Source of the DNA: JAFHCF01 sp048497495
Lineage (GTDB): Bacteria > Pseudomonadota > Alphaproteobacteria > Rhizobiales > Ancalomicrobiaceae
DNA: 47,231 nt
Reading direction: 5' to 3'
Assembly (NCBI GenBank): GCA_048497495.1
Contig: JAFHCF010000135.1
Coordinates: 1-47,231 of the forward strand
In this document: piece after piece, positions 1-8,377 of the stretch
Position numbering within the stretch: the first letter of the stretch is position 1
Layout of the letters: the number at the start of each line of letters is the position of its first letter
The notes under the pieces: generated by a model
The model's input: the letters and a program-made list of their open reading frames with translations, nothing else
What the model was told of the DNA's origin: nothing
Database searches by the model: none
Translations under genes and position numbers: made by a program

Positions 1-110
1 AATTCGAATTCGCCGCGCTGTTTCCGCCCCAGCGCAGCCCGTCGCCGGTCGCCCTCGACCTCGTCGAGGCCGTCCGCCGCGCCATCACAGAAATGCTCGT
101 GGACGGCTGA
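1..110 (+). CDS. C-terminal end of a LysR-type regulator (partial)
   Basis: The frame is open from the window edge and ends in TGA at 108-110, giving 35 residues. The stretch LFPPQRSPSPVALDLVEAVR resembles the last helix of LysR-type effector domains, where a PSP-A-x-F/L-x-x-x-V pattern is common. Too little is present to say more. It could also be the tail of an unrelated protein. Confidence 0.45.
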   Translation, partial: FEFAALFPPQRSPSPVALDLVEAVRRAITEMLVDG

Positions 111-162
111 CTCCGTCGCGACCGCCGGCGAACTGCCGCGAGAGGCCTCCGATGTCGCCCGC

Positions 163-265
163 CTCTGGTGGCGAGGACGCCGTCGAAATCGGCGAAGCCC
201 GCCACCTCGATCGGGTTGCCGCTGGGATAGCGGAAGACCATCGTCCGCTGTTCGCCCGGCTCGCC
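163..265 (-). pseudogene. VOC/glyoxalase-family fragment
   Basis: Read on the minus strand this stretch gives GEPGEQRTMVFRYPSGNPIE followed by VAGFADFDGVLAT, which matches the last beta strands of vicinal-oxygen-chelate proteins (the family pattern is F-x-D-P-x-G-N-x-I/L-E-x-x-x-F). The Asp of the usual DPDGN motif is Tyr here. There is no start, no N-terminal half and no clean stop context, so I read it as a leftover of a decayed gene. Assignment is by motif only. Confidence 0.4.
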
Positions 266-341
266 GCCCGTTCATGCACTGGACCGTTCCTCCAAGGAGT
301 GCAGCAGCGGAGCCGATGACGGCGTGGCTTCGCCGGCCTTC

Positions 342-401
342 GGCGTGAAGTTCGCCGACGCCCAGAAGGCTTTCATCCTGAAGCAGGGAGAGCCGGTTTC
401 A
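342..401 (+). mobile_element. IS3-family OrfA transposase scrap
   Basis: Codons here read KFADAQKAFILKQGEPVS, which closely matches the N-terminus of IS3-family OrfA proteins (F-T-D-A-Q-K-A-F-I-L-K-Q-G-E, followed in real copies by the helix-turn-helix VAEICRKAGIS). The helix-turn-helix is lost immediately after this stretch. The remainder of 402-530 is open but unlike a transposase. Confidence 0.45.
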
Positions 402-532
402 TTGGACGCACTTCGAGTCGGCCGGCGATTACCGTCCGAACCCATGCATTCGACCGACGGAACTCTGCCTCCGTCAGCGCGTGCTGCCCCTTCCCTGCTC
501 CGCCCCGTCGGCGCGCCGTCCAATCCCTGAAT

Positions 533-705
533 TCTCCAGAGCTTTCCCTGATCGGACGCGCAGGGAATGTCTTCTATAACACATTAAAAAATATGGCGTT
601 TTCATTGCCGTACACACCATCGCCCGGCGAAGTCGACCAGATTTCCCTGCAAGTTCCCTGAAAGCAGGGAATCCCGAGACCAGTTCGCGCTCGACTGCAC
701 CCACC
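533..705. repeat. TTCCCTG-rich intergenic repeat, copy 1
   Basis: A non-coding, locally AT-rich stretch with several TTCCCTG or CAGGGAA words in both orientations. It ends in a 23-nt string (676-698) that occurs unchanged at 38,701-38,723 in a second copy. A looser third copy lies near 30,838-30,925. These look like remnants of one dispersed element. Confidence 0.6.
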
Positions 706-754
706 GCCACAAATTCCCGACATTCAACGCCTTGGTGGACCGGCGGGGGCGGCT

Positions 755-1516
755 TCAGGTCTTCAGCCGATAACCGGTCTGGAAGATCCGGTAGACCACG
801 GCGAGGCACAGCGCCAGCACGACGAGGGTCGCTCCGAGACTGACGCCGACATCGACGTCCGAGGTGCCGAAGAAGCTCCAGCGGAACCCCGAGATCAGAT
901 ACATGACGGGGTTGAACATGGTGATCGTCTGCCACACCGGCGGCAACATCTTGATCGAATAGAAGGTGCCGCCGAGGAACGCCAGCGGCGTCACCACCAG
1001 GAGCGGCACGATCTGCAGGCGCTCGAAGCCGTCCGCCCAGATGCCGATGACGAAGCCGAACAGCGAAAAGCTGAGCGCCGTCAGCACCAGGAAGCTCACC
1101 ATCCACACGGGGTGTTGGATGTGGATCGGGACGAACAGGAATGAGGTGGCCAGGATGATCAGGCCGATCACGATCGACTTGGTCGCCGCAGCGCCGACAT
1201 AGCCGATGACGATTTCCAGCGGCGACACCGGCGCCGACAGGATTTCGTAGATCGTGCCGACGAAGCGCGGGAAGTAGATGCCCAGCGAGGCATTGGACAG
1301 CGCTTGGGTCAGGAGCGACATCATGATCAGCCCAGGCACGATGAACGCGCCGTAGCTGACGCCGTCGACGTCGGAGATGCGCGACCCGATCGCGGCACCG
1401 AACACCACGAAATAGAGCGCCGTCGAGAGCACCGGCGCGACGATGCTCTGAAGCAGGGTGCGGTAGGTGCGCGCCATCTCGAACCGATAGATCGCCCAGA
1501 TGCCACGGATGTTCAT
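755..1516 (-). CDS. ABC-2 type transporter permease
   Basis: A 253-residue integral membrane protein with about six hydrophobic segments and the ABC-2 layout: a short cytosolic N-terminus (MNIRGIWAIYRFEMARTYRT), a first span near residues 25-45 and a C-terminal span before the final YRLKT. The LGGTFYSIKMLPPVWQ stretch is typical of DrrB/NodJ/YadH-like exporters. Its start codon overlaps the stop of the upstream ATPase gene by 4 bp (ATGA), so the two are one transcription unit and form a two-subunit exporter. The substrate cannot be told from sequence; polysaccharide or drug export is usual for the family. Confidence 0.9.
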   Translation of the reverse strand: MNIRGIWAIYRFEMARTYRTLLQSIVAPVLSTALYFVVFGAAIGSRISDVDGVSYGAFIVPGLIMMSLLTQALSNASLGIYFPRFVGTIYEILSAPVSPLEIVIGYVGAAATKSIVIGLIILATSFLFVPIHIQHPVWMVSFLVLTALSFSLFGFVIGIWADGFERLQIVPLLVVTPLAFLGGTFYSIKMLPPVWQTITMFNPVMYLISGFRWSFFGTSDVDVGVSLGATLVVLALCLAVVYRIFQTGYRLKT

Positions 1517-2463
1517 GCGGTTTCCCCCTGCCCGGCGGTGCCGCCGTCGTGGACGAGGCTGACGAATATCTCTTCGAGCGAGCGTTCGCTGGTGGCGAGG
1601 TCGGAAAACCGGATGCCGGCGGCCGCGAGGTCGTCGAACAGCGCCGTGATGCCGGCGGGCCCGCCGTCGCCGTCATAGGCGTAGGTCAGGTGCGTGCCGT
1701 CGGCGGCGAGCTCGAGCCGGTGGCGGCTCAGCACCGCCGGCAGCGCCGCGAGTTGCTCGTTCAGGTGCAACGTCAGCTCCTTGCGGCCGAGCTTGGTCAT
1801 CAAGGCCGCCTTGCTTTCCACCAGCACGATCTCGCCCTTGTTGATGACCCCGACCCGGTCGGCCATCTCCTCGGCTTCTTCGATGTAGTGGGTGGTCAGG
1901 ATGATCGTGACGCCATTCGCCTTGAGTTGCTCCATCACCGCCCACATCTCGCGGCGCAGCTCCACGTCCACGCCGGCGGTGGGTTCGTCGAGAAACAGAA
2001 TTTCGGGTTCGTGCGCCAAGGCCTTGGCGATCAGCACACGGCGCTTCATGCCGCCGGACAGCGTCATGATCCTCGAGTCCCTGCGGTCCCACAACGTCAG
2101 CGAGCGCAGCACCCTTTCCAAATAGGCCGGATCCGCCGCCTTGCCGAACAGTCCGCGGCTATAGGTGACGGCATCCCACACGGTGATGAAGCCGTCGACC
2201 GTCAGTTCCTGCGGCACCAGCCCGATCTTGGCCCTCGTCTTGCGGTAATCGCGCACATTGTCGTGCCCGTCGACGACGACCGTGCCCGATGTCGCCTTGA
2301 CGATTCCGCAGACGATTCCGATCAGCGTCGTCTTGCCGGCGCCGTTCGGCCCGAGCAACGCGAACACCTCGCCGCGTTCGATGGTGAGATCGATCGATTT
2401 CAGCGCCTGAAAGCCGCTGGCATAGGTCTTGGAGAGCTGCGAGATCGTCAGGACGGGCGACAT
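1513..2463 (-). CDS. ABC-2 exporter ATP-binding protein
   Basis: A 316-residue ATPase (DrrA/YadG/CcmA-like). It has Walker A GPNGAGKTT, Q-loop VPQELTVDGFIT, signature LSGGMKRRVLIAKAL and Walker B EILFLDEPTAGVD followed by the H-loop TTHYIEEAEEMADRV. I chose the ATG at 2463 (MSPVLTISQLSKTY) because homology starts there and a GAAGG lies just upstream; the frame is open further 5', but that part covers a repeat and a hairpin. It energises the permease encoded directly after it. The 280-bp leader holds a perfect 17-bp hairpin. Confidence 0.93.
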   Translation of the reverse strand: MSPVLTISQLSKTYASGFQALKSIDLTIERGEVFALLGPNGAGKTTLIGIVCGIVKATSGTVVVDGHDNVRDYRKTRAKIGLVPQELTVDGFITVWDAVTYSRGLFGKAADPAYLERVLRSLTLWDRRDSRIMTLSGGMKRRVLIAKALAHEPEILFLDEPTAGVDVELRREMWAVMEQLKANGVTIILTTHYIEEAEEMADRVGVINKGEIVLVESKAALMTKLGRKELTLHLNEQLAALPAVLSRHRLELAADGTHLTYAYDGDGGPAGITALFDDLAAAGIRFSDLATSERSLEEIFVSLVHDGGTAGQGETA

Positions 2464-2637
2464 TGGAAGGCCTTCGGTGCAAGGATTCTCGATTTCTTGA
2501 TCGTCGCTCGTGACGGCGACCGGAAGTGGAGGCTCGATGATGGCTTGCGGTTGCCGACGGTCCACGCCAGCAATCTGCCGGCCCGCGGTTTGAGTGCCCA
2601 TATAGGGTGGCCGGGCAGTGGATGCCAATGCAGTGAG

Positions 2638-2681
2638 GGTGCCGTTCGGCATCGGGTCGGGTCGCGATGCCGAACGGCACC
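2638..2681. other. Perfect 17-bp inverted repeat (hairpin)
   Basis: Arms at 2638-2654 and 2665-2681 are exact reverse complements around a 10-nt loop. Neither side has a T-run, so a classical intrinsic terminator is unlikely in either direction. It sits in the 5' leader of the ABC exporter operon, close to the 2745-2820 repeat. Confidence 0.75.
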
Positions 2682-2744
2682 GGAAAGACCGGTCTTCAGA
2701 GCGGCTTCCGACCTGATGTAATCGAAGGGGATTCCCGAATCTAT

Positions 2745-2820
2745 GAACCGGCGTGGGATCTCCAGGCCGATCGGCGTTCCAAATCGCTGGTTCCATTTGA
2801 AGCAGTGGGGTCAATCGGCG
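2745..2820 (+). repeat. Dispersed ~75-bp intergenic repeat, copy R1
   Basis: It contains CCGATCGGCGTTCCAAATCG and then TTTGAAGCAGTGGGGTCAAT, shared with 11,058-11,134 and 40,088-40,165 in the same orientation and with 30,631-30,706 in the opposite one. All four copies are between genes. It also contains an internal CCGATCGG palindrome. Confidence 0.75.
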
Positions 2821-2908
2821 ATGTCAAATCACGGTCGACCGGTTCCCATTTGTGGGGTACCGCCGTGAGGGCGGAAGTGAGCCTTCCAGAGCAGAGCCGG
2901 CGTCGGCC

Positions 2909-3389
2909 TTCTCACCGGTGGCGGTGACGCCCGATGAACTCGGCGACACTCGGCGCGACGGACGGGCCCACCGACCGCCCTGTGTCGAGATCAACGGACG
3001 CCTCTTCGGGCGCCCCGATGCCGGGGTCGACATGACCTTCGACTTCCCCCGACTGATCGCCCATGTCGCCGAGACCCGCGAGTTGGAGGCCGGATCGATC
3101 ATCGGATCCGGCACCGTGTCGAAACGCCAGGACGGGCTCTTCGGCACGTCGATCGAGAACGGCGGGATCGGCCATTGGCGCATCGCCGAGGTCCACAGGT
3201 ACGAGACGATCGAGACCGGCGCCGCGAAGACGGACCAGTCGAAGTTCGCGGACCGCGTTCGCATCCAGATGACCAATGCGGCCGGCGGCTCGATCTTCGG
3301 CGGCCATCGATAAGGTCGTCCAGCCGACGGCCGAGCCTGGCTCGCCGCGTTCGTCGCCGGCCGACGCGGCGTTGGGGGCCCCGATGTGA
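2909..3389 (+). pseudogene. Fumarylacetoacetate hydrolase-family pseudogene (5' truncated, frameshifted)
   Basis: From about 2909 the frame matches the C-terminal half of FAH-family hydrolases: SPVAVTPDELGD, INGRLFGRPDAGVDMTFDFP and EAGSIIGSGTVS are recognisable catalytic-fold motifs. The N-terminal half is missing; upstream codons are unrelated and run into repeat R1. Near 3304 the frame closes at GGHR-stop, but a one-base shift continues as IDKVVQPTAEPGS, the expected C-terminus, to a stop at 3387-3389. Truncation plus frameshift make it non-functional. Intact relatives hydrolyse C-C bonds in aromatic catabolism. Confidence 0.7.
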
Positions 3390-3479
3390 GCGCCACGGCA
3401 ATCGACGATCGCCCCGGGTTCGAAAGCCGCTCTTGCCTGCGAAGCGGCACTGGTTCGGGCCGATCGGCTTTCCAACTCG

Positions 3480-3791
3480 TCAGGGCGCGCCGCCGCCGGT
3501 CGCGGCCATCTTGTTGAGGTCGGGGAACGGACGGATCGGATCGCGGCCGTCCCAGTCCACGCCGGCGGCGCGGATGGTGTCGAACAGCCGGCCCTTGGGG
3601 CCGCTGACCTCCGACAGTTCGATCACCGTGCCGGGATGGCCGTGGTCGGTCTCGAAATAGACGTAGCGGCCGTTGGCGCCGACCTGGCCGCCCATGCCGA
3701 CGATCATGCCGGCGGCGGCCGCCTTGGCCATGTGCTCGTCGAAGGTCGCGCTTGCGGAACGACCAGAGGGGCATGTGGCTCGGTCGAATGG
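3480..3791 (-). pseudogene. VOC-family protein, 3' part only
   Basis: The minus-strand frame reads ATFDEHMAKAAAAGMIVGMG, then GANGRYVYFETDHGHPGTVIELSEVSGPKGRLFDTIR, a typical second half of a vicinal-oxygen-chelate (glyoxalase/dioxygenase-fold) protein. The VIELSE glutamate is the usual metal ligand. The frame runs back only to a stop near 3792, so the first beta-alpha-beta module is absent. The ATG at 3731 lies inside the homologous region and is unlikely to be a real start. With the FAH fragment next door it suggests decay of a small catabolic operon. Confidence 0.6.
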
Positions 3792-3847
3792 TCAATTTGA
3801 GGAGTTTCCCCAAAATTCCGGCTGGAAAACTCTGACTTGCAGCCGAT

Positions 3848-5230
3848 TTATGGAGCACGGTGGGCCATTCGGGCGACGGCGGAAACCAGCCGGTCGTCAG
3901 GGAAGAATCCGAGTTCGTACAAGGCCTGAAGCCGGCTTTCGAAGTCGTCGTAGACGAGCGGCGCAGCAGTGCCGCGGGCGAGTGCCCGCAGCTCTTCGCC
4001 GATCGCTCGAATCCGCGTGGCCCGGGCTCGACGTTCCTCGGGGTCTGGTATTTCCGGTCCCCGTCGCACGGCCTCGTCGGCATGTGTCACGACCCATCGG
4101 GCGACGGCTTCGAAAGCGTCGGCGGTGCTGGCGATGAGGCTGTAGCTGGTGCTGCGCCCTCCGGCCGGATCGCGAGCGAGAATGGCCTTGCCGCAGAGGT
4201 CGTCGATGTCACGAGCAGCGGTGTCCTGTGAGCATTTGGCCAGAGCGGCGTACTTCGACGAGGTCAGCTTGCCTTCGAAACCGTTCAGGAGGCGATTGAC
4301 GACGAGACGTTTGCGATCGTTCAAGTTGTCGTCGGCGTGGACGTTCCAGAACTGCGCCTTGCGCAGCACCGAGGCGAGGGTCGTTTCCGCGCTCGCGAGG
4401 GCACTGTCGAGACACCGCAGGAACCAGACGATCCATTCGGTGATGTCGAGGTCACCCTTCTGGGTCCGTTCCAGTGTTTCGTAATAAGAATTCCGCTCGA
4501 TACGGATCTGGGAGGACATACTGTAGAAGCGCCGCGATGTTGCCTCCGATCGGGCGAGGGCCATTTCGGCGATCGCGCGCGCGATGCGCCCGTTTCCGTC
4601 TTCGAACGGGTGGATCGTGACGAACCAGCAGTGGGCCACGGCGGCAAAGATCACCGGATCGATGCCGTCGACCGCGTCGAACCGAGCAAGAAAGGCGAAC
4701 ATTTCGTCCGGAACCCTCTCGGCGGCCGGCGCTTCGAAGTGCACGTGTTCACCTCCGATCGGACCGGAGACGACTTGCATAGGGCCCGCTTCCCTGGTGC
4801 GCCAACTGCCGACGGTGATCTTCGACATGCCGCTGCGCCCGGTCGGGAAGAGGGCGGCATGCCATCCGAACAGCCGTTCCTCGGTCAGGCGCGCGCGATA
4901 ATTCTGGGTGGCGTCGAGCATCATCTCGACGACCCCTTCGACGTTGCGGTCGATCGATGCGAGTGCGCCGATGTCCATGCCGAGCCGGCGTGCGATCGAC
5001 GAGCGGACCTGTTCACGGTCGAGCCGCTCGCCTTCGATTTCGCTGGATTTCAGCACTTCTTCGGTCAGCGACTGCAGAACGGCCTCGTCGCGCAGCTGAA
5101 AGCCGAGGCTCTCCATTCGACCGATCAATCGCCCTTGGCGATGTCGCACGGCTGCCAGCAGAGCAGAGAGGGTCTCGTGGCTCCATCGGAACCGTGGCCA
5201 ATCGGGCAGCTCATGGATATAGGTCGACAT
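3848..5230 (-). CDS. Fic-family AMP-transferase with N-terminal inhibitory helix
   Basis: A 460-residue protein. The core motif HPFEDGNGR (residues 207-215) is canonical, so transfer of AMP or another nucleotide part to a hydroxyl side chain is expected. Residues 62-67 (SSEIEG) match the class II inhibitory motif [S/T]xxxE[G/N] upstream of the Fic core, so activity is probably held off by Glu66. A C-terminal winged-helix-like region near residues 345-400 (TSSKYAALAKCSQDTAARDI) suggests DNA binding. I chose the ATG at 5230 (MSTYIHELPDWP); an in-frame ATG three codons upstream (5239) is possible. It stands alone, with no antitoxin gene. The promoter holds repeats of TCTCCGCA, consistent with self-regulation. 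Confidence 0.9.
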   Translation of the reverse strand: MSTYIHELPDWPRFRWSHETLSALLAAVRHRQGRLIGRMESLGFQLRDEAVLQSLTEEVLKSSEIEGERLDREQVRSSIARRLGMDIGALASIDRNVEGVVEMMLDATQNYRARLTEERLFGWHAALFPTGRSGMSKITVGSWRTREAGPMQVVSGPIGGEHVHFEAPAAERVPDEMFAFLARFDAVDGIDPVIFAAVAHCWFVTIHPFEDGNGRIARAIAEMALARSEATSRRFYSMSSQIRIERNSYYETLERTQKGDLDITEWIVWFLRCLDSALASAETTLASVLRKAQFWNVHADDNLNDRKRLVVNRLLNGFEGKLTSSKYAALAKCSQDTAARDIDDLCGKAILARDPAGGRSTSYSLIASTADAFEAVARWVVTHADEAVRRGPEIPDPEERRARATRIRAIGEELRALARGTAAPLVYDDFESRLQALYELGFFPDDRLVSAVARMAHRAP

Positions 5231-5326
5231 TCTCCGCATCCTTCGCGGTGAATATGCCGTCGTTTCTCCGCATTCACAAGGAAAAATCCGCAATATATGC
5301 GGAGAAAGACAGACACATTCTCCGCA
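5231..5326 (-). promoter_or_regulatory. Repeated TCTCCGCA operator-like boxes upstream of the Fic gene
   Basis: TCTCCGCA occurs at 5231-5238, 5265-5272 and 5319-5326, and its reverse complement at 5298-5305. One pair forms an inverted repeat, TCCGCA-ATATA-TGCGGA (5287-5303). The block is AT-richer than its surroundings and lies immediately before the start codon, as expected for a repressor site, probably of the Fic protein's own winged helix. Confidence 0.6.
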
Positions 5327-5496
5327 ACACCAGCTTCGAGCGCCCGGGTTCGTCGAGGAAGGAGGGGCGCTCACCCCCTTCGTCGGTGGCCTCATGCCGA
5401 AGGGGACTGTCCGTCATACGGGTTCCGGCGGTTTGCATTCGCAATGCCGGAACCATCCCGCCGAAATCATCCTTGTTCGGACCGGATGATTTCGTA

Positions 5497-5610
5497 TCAC
5501 ACCGCCGGTGTGACCGGTGCGTGATGGATGCCCTCCTTCACCAACAGGGCCCAGATGATCCGGACCATCTCGCTGGCGAGCGCGACCGCCACCACCTCTA
5601 CACGGTCACC
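5497..5610 (-). mobile_element. IS110-family transposase C-terminal scrap
   Basis: The minus-strand frame ends with VEVVAVALASEMVRIIWALL, then VKEGIHH and a stop at 5497-5499. This is close to the conserved tail of IS110-type transposases (N-x-V-A-V-A-L-A-N-K-x-A-R-I-x-W-A-L-L). Nothing of the DEDD catalytic domain remains; upstream the frame runs into the ABC permease gene. Confidence 0.55.
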
Positions 5611-5645
5611 CGCCCATCGAGGTCGCCAGCCAGACCGGCCCCCGG

Positions 5646-7373
5646 TCACGGTTCCCACGGCAAGACCCCGCGCGGCAGGCGCCGGGCGAAGAGGCTCGCC
5701 GTCGCCATCAGCAGGAAGACGATCGCCACGATCGCCACGCCGACGGCGGAAGCGAGGCTCGACGATCCCGATTCCTCCAAGAAATAGACCGTGGTGCCGA
5801 TCGTCCGGCTCGACGAGGTGACGAGCAGGATCGAGATCTGCGCCTCGTTGAGGGTGGTCAGGAACACCAGGATGGCTCCGACGGCCGCCGCCGGAGCGAG
5901 GATGGGGGCGACGATGTCGAGAAGGCGGCGCGGCGTCGAGGCGCCGGCGATCCGCGCCGCCTCCTCGAGCGCCGGGTCGAGCTGCGCCATGGCGCCGGTG
6001 ACCGGCCGCAGCACCAGCGCGCCGTAGTGACCGAGATAGGCGGCGAGGATGATCCACGGCGTGCCGTAGATCGAGACGTCGACCAGCGGCAGCGGCCTCA
6101 GGAAGAGGAGGATCGCGGCGAGCGAGGCGACGATCCCGGGCAACGCGAAGGCGGCCTCGACCGAGAAGCCGAGGACGCGCGTCGCCGGGCTCGGATGGCG
6201 CACCGCGAGCCAACCGAGCACCAGGGCAACGGGAACCAGCGTCAACGCCGTCGCGGCGGCGAGCAGCAGGCTCTGCGCGAAGGCGACGCGGATGGCGGAC
6301 TGTCCGAGGAGGGCCGCCTCGAAATGGCGGAAGGTCAGTGTCTCGAGGGTCAGCGGCAAGCCGTAGCCGCGCACCAGCGCGGCGGAGAGCAAAGCGATCA
6401 GCGGGACGACCAGGACCACCGCGACGAAGCTCCAGGCGAGAGCGGTGACAGTTCCTCGCACGCGTCCGAGCGAGAAGATCATCTCGACCGGGCGACCGAC
6501 GACGCGCAGATCGCGGCGGCCGGCGAAACGGGACTGCACGGCGATGCCGAGGACGGCGACGAGACCGAGGAGCAACGCCAGCGCGGCGACCTCGTCGAGC
6601 ACCGATGGGCCGTAGCCGGAGAGGCGGCGATAGATCATCGTCACCAGCGTGTCGAAACGCGCCGGGATGCCGAGCATGGCCTGGATGCCGAAATTGCCGG
6701 CCGCCGAGACGAAGGCGAGGGCCGAACCGGCGACGATGCCGCTCGCCGAGAGCGGCAGGACCACGGTGCGCAGGACGGCGAAGGGACCGGCACCGCCGGC
6801 GCGCGCCGCCTCGGTCAGTTCCGACGGCAGGGCGCGCAACGTCGCCCTGACCGCGAGAAAGACCAGTGGCGCATTGTAGAGGCCGAGCAGTAGGACGATG
6901 CCGGCCGGCGATTGCAGAGGGTGGGGCGTGCCGATCGGCGGGGCGAGGTCGACGGCGCGCAGCAGGATGCTCGCCGGTCCGAGCGCCTGCAGCCAGGCCA
7001 GTGCGCCGACCTGCGGCGGGATCATCATCGGCAGGATGAAGGCGAAGACCAGCGCGCGTCTGGCCGGCACGTCGGTGAGGGCGACGAGCACCGCCATGGC
7101 CGTGCCGACGGCGGCGGCGATCACCGTCGCCCCGGTCGCCACGGCGAGAGTATTCAGAGCCGCGATCCGCACCGCCGGCCGATCCCAGCGTTGGACGAGG
7201 CGGAGGGGATCGAAGCCGGCGATGCCGCCGACCCCCTCCCACAGCAAGCGAAGCGCCGGCAGGGCGGCGAAGACGAGGACGAAGAGGCCGAGGCCGACGA
7301 GAAGCGCGGTCTCGGCCGAGAGTGCGGGGAGGCGGGCGCGCCGGACCGGCGAGACGGGGGTCGCGTCAGTCAT
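5646..7373 (-). CDS. ABC importer double permease (iron/phosphonate type)
   Basis: A 575-residue protein with about twelve membrane spans arranged as two homologous permease halves. The EAA-like loops are EAARAGGAGPFAVLRTVVLP (first half) and EEAARIAGASTPRRLLDIVAP (second half). Fused double permeases of this length (FbpB/ThiP/PhnU-V type) serve Fe3+, thiamine or 2-aminoethylphosphonate importers. It is the last gene of the operon, 14 bp after the binding-protein gene. The start ATG at 7373 gives MTDATPVSPVRRARLP. Confidence 0.9.
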   Translation of the reverse strand: MTDATPVSPVRRARLPALSAETALLVGLGLFVLVFAALPALRLLWEGVGGIAGFDPLRLVQRWDRPAVRIAALNTLAVATGATVIAAAVGTAMAVLVALTDVPARRALVFAFILPMMIPPQVGALAWLQALGPASILLRAVDLAPPIGTPHPLQSPAGIVLLLGLYNAPLVFLAVRATLRALPSELTEAARAGGAGPFAVLRTVVLPLSASGIVAGSALAFVSAAGNFGIQAMLGIPARFDTLVTMIYRRLSGYGPSVLDEVAALALLLGLVAVLGIAVQSRFAGRRDLRVVGRPVEMIFSLGRVRGTVTALAWSFVAVVLVVPLIALLSAALVRGYGLPLTLETLTFRHFEAALLGQSAIRVAFAQSLLLAAATALTLVPVALVLGWLAVRHPSPATRVLGFSVEAAFALPGIVASLAAILLFLRPLPLVDVSIYGTPWIILAAYLGHYGALVLRPVTGAMAQLDPALEEAARIAGASTPRRLLDIVAPILAPAAAVGAILVFLTTLNEAQISILLVTSSSRTIGTTVYFLEESGSSSLASAVGVAIVAIVFLLMATASLFARRLPRGVLPWEP

Positions 7374-7387
7374 CGGCGCGGCGGTCC

Positions 7388-8377
7388 TCAGTTGGCGATG
7401 CCGAAGGTGGCGGCGAAGGTCTTCTTCACCTCGGCGTCGGTGGCCACCGCCTTGTCGGCGTCGAGACCGATGAGCTTGATCGCGTCGAGACGCGGGAAGC
7501 CGGTCGGCGGGGCGACCTCCTTGGAGATCGGCAGGTTGCCCTGCTTGGCGATGAGCTCCTGACCCGGCTTGGAGAGCACGAAGTCGACGAAGGCGCGCGC
7601 CGCCGGCACGTTCTTCGCCGTCGCCAGGATCGCCACCGGCTCGGTGATGAAGGTGGCGCCTTCCGCCGGGTAGACGAAGTCGACCGGCGAGCCGGCCGCC
7701 TTGGCGCGCACCACGTCGCCGTCGGTGATGATGCCGTAGAGCTTCTGACCGCCGGCCACCGCCTTCAGCGCCGGGCCGTTACCGCCTTCCGGCACGATGC
7801 CGTTGGCGGCGAGCCCCTTGAAGAAGTCCCAACCGAGGCCGGGCGTGACGACCAGCGTGTGGAGATGGACGAGCGCGGCGCCGGAATAGAGGGCGCTCGG
7901 CATGGCGATCTTGCCCTTGGCCTCGGGCTTGACGAGATCGGCCCAGCCGGTCGGCTTGGTCGCGCCCATGGTGTTCCAGGCGATGCCGGTGGCGATGATC
8001 TTGGTGCCGAAGAACATCTTCGACTTGTCGTAGAACTTGGCGTCGAGACCGCCGATCGGCGCCGCCTCGTAGGCCTGCAGGCGGCCGTCGCGCTTCAACT
8101 GGCCGAGATTGATGTCGTCGGCGACCAGCAGCACGTCCGGCTTGACCTGGCCGGCGGCGATCTCCGCCTGGAGGATGTTCATCAGCTGACCGGTGCCGTT
8201 GCGCACCCATTCCACCTCGATCGCCGGGTGCTTCGCCTTGAAGGCGTCGACGGTCTGCTGAGCCACTTCGGGCAGTTGCGAGGTGTAGATCACCAGCTTG
8301 CCCGACGGATCGGCGGCTTCGGCCGTGCCGATCGTCAGGATCGCGGCGAGGGTGAGGGTGGTGAAGGTCGTCTTCAT
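7388..8377 (-). CDS. Periplasmic substrate-binding protein of the iron/phosphonate-type ABC importer
   Basis: A 329-residue family 1 solute-binding protein. The signal peptide is MKTTFTTLTLAAILTIGTAEA, cleaved before ADPSGKLVIYTSQ. LVIYTSQLPEV, PDVLLVADDINLGQL and the GSPVDFVYPAEGATF stretch are typical of the Fe3+/2-aminoethylphosphonate/spermidine-like group. The usual adjacent Tyr pair of ferric-binding FbpA is not obvious, so a phosphonate or other organic anion is as plausible as iron. The ATG at 8377 has a strong GAGGAGA ribosome site and overlaps the ATPase stop (ATGA). Confidence 0.88.
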   Translation of the reverse strand: MKTTFTTLTLAAILTIGTAEAADPSGKLVIYTSQLPEVAQQTVDAFKAKHPAIEVEWVRNGTGQLMNILQAEIAAGQVKPDVLLVADDINLGQLKRDGRLQAYEAAPIGGLDAKFYDKSKMFFGTKIIATGIAWNTMGATKPTGWADLVKPEAKGKIAMPSALYSGAALVHLHTLVVTPGLGWDFFKGLAANGIVPEGGNGPALKAVAGGQKLYGIITDGDVVRAKAAGSPVDFVYPAEGATFITEPVAILATAKNVPAARAFVDFVLSKPGQELIAKQGNLPISKEVAPPTGFPRLDAIKLIGLDADKAVATDAEVKKTFAATFGIAN

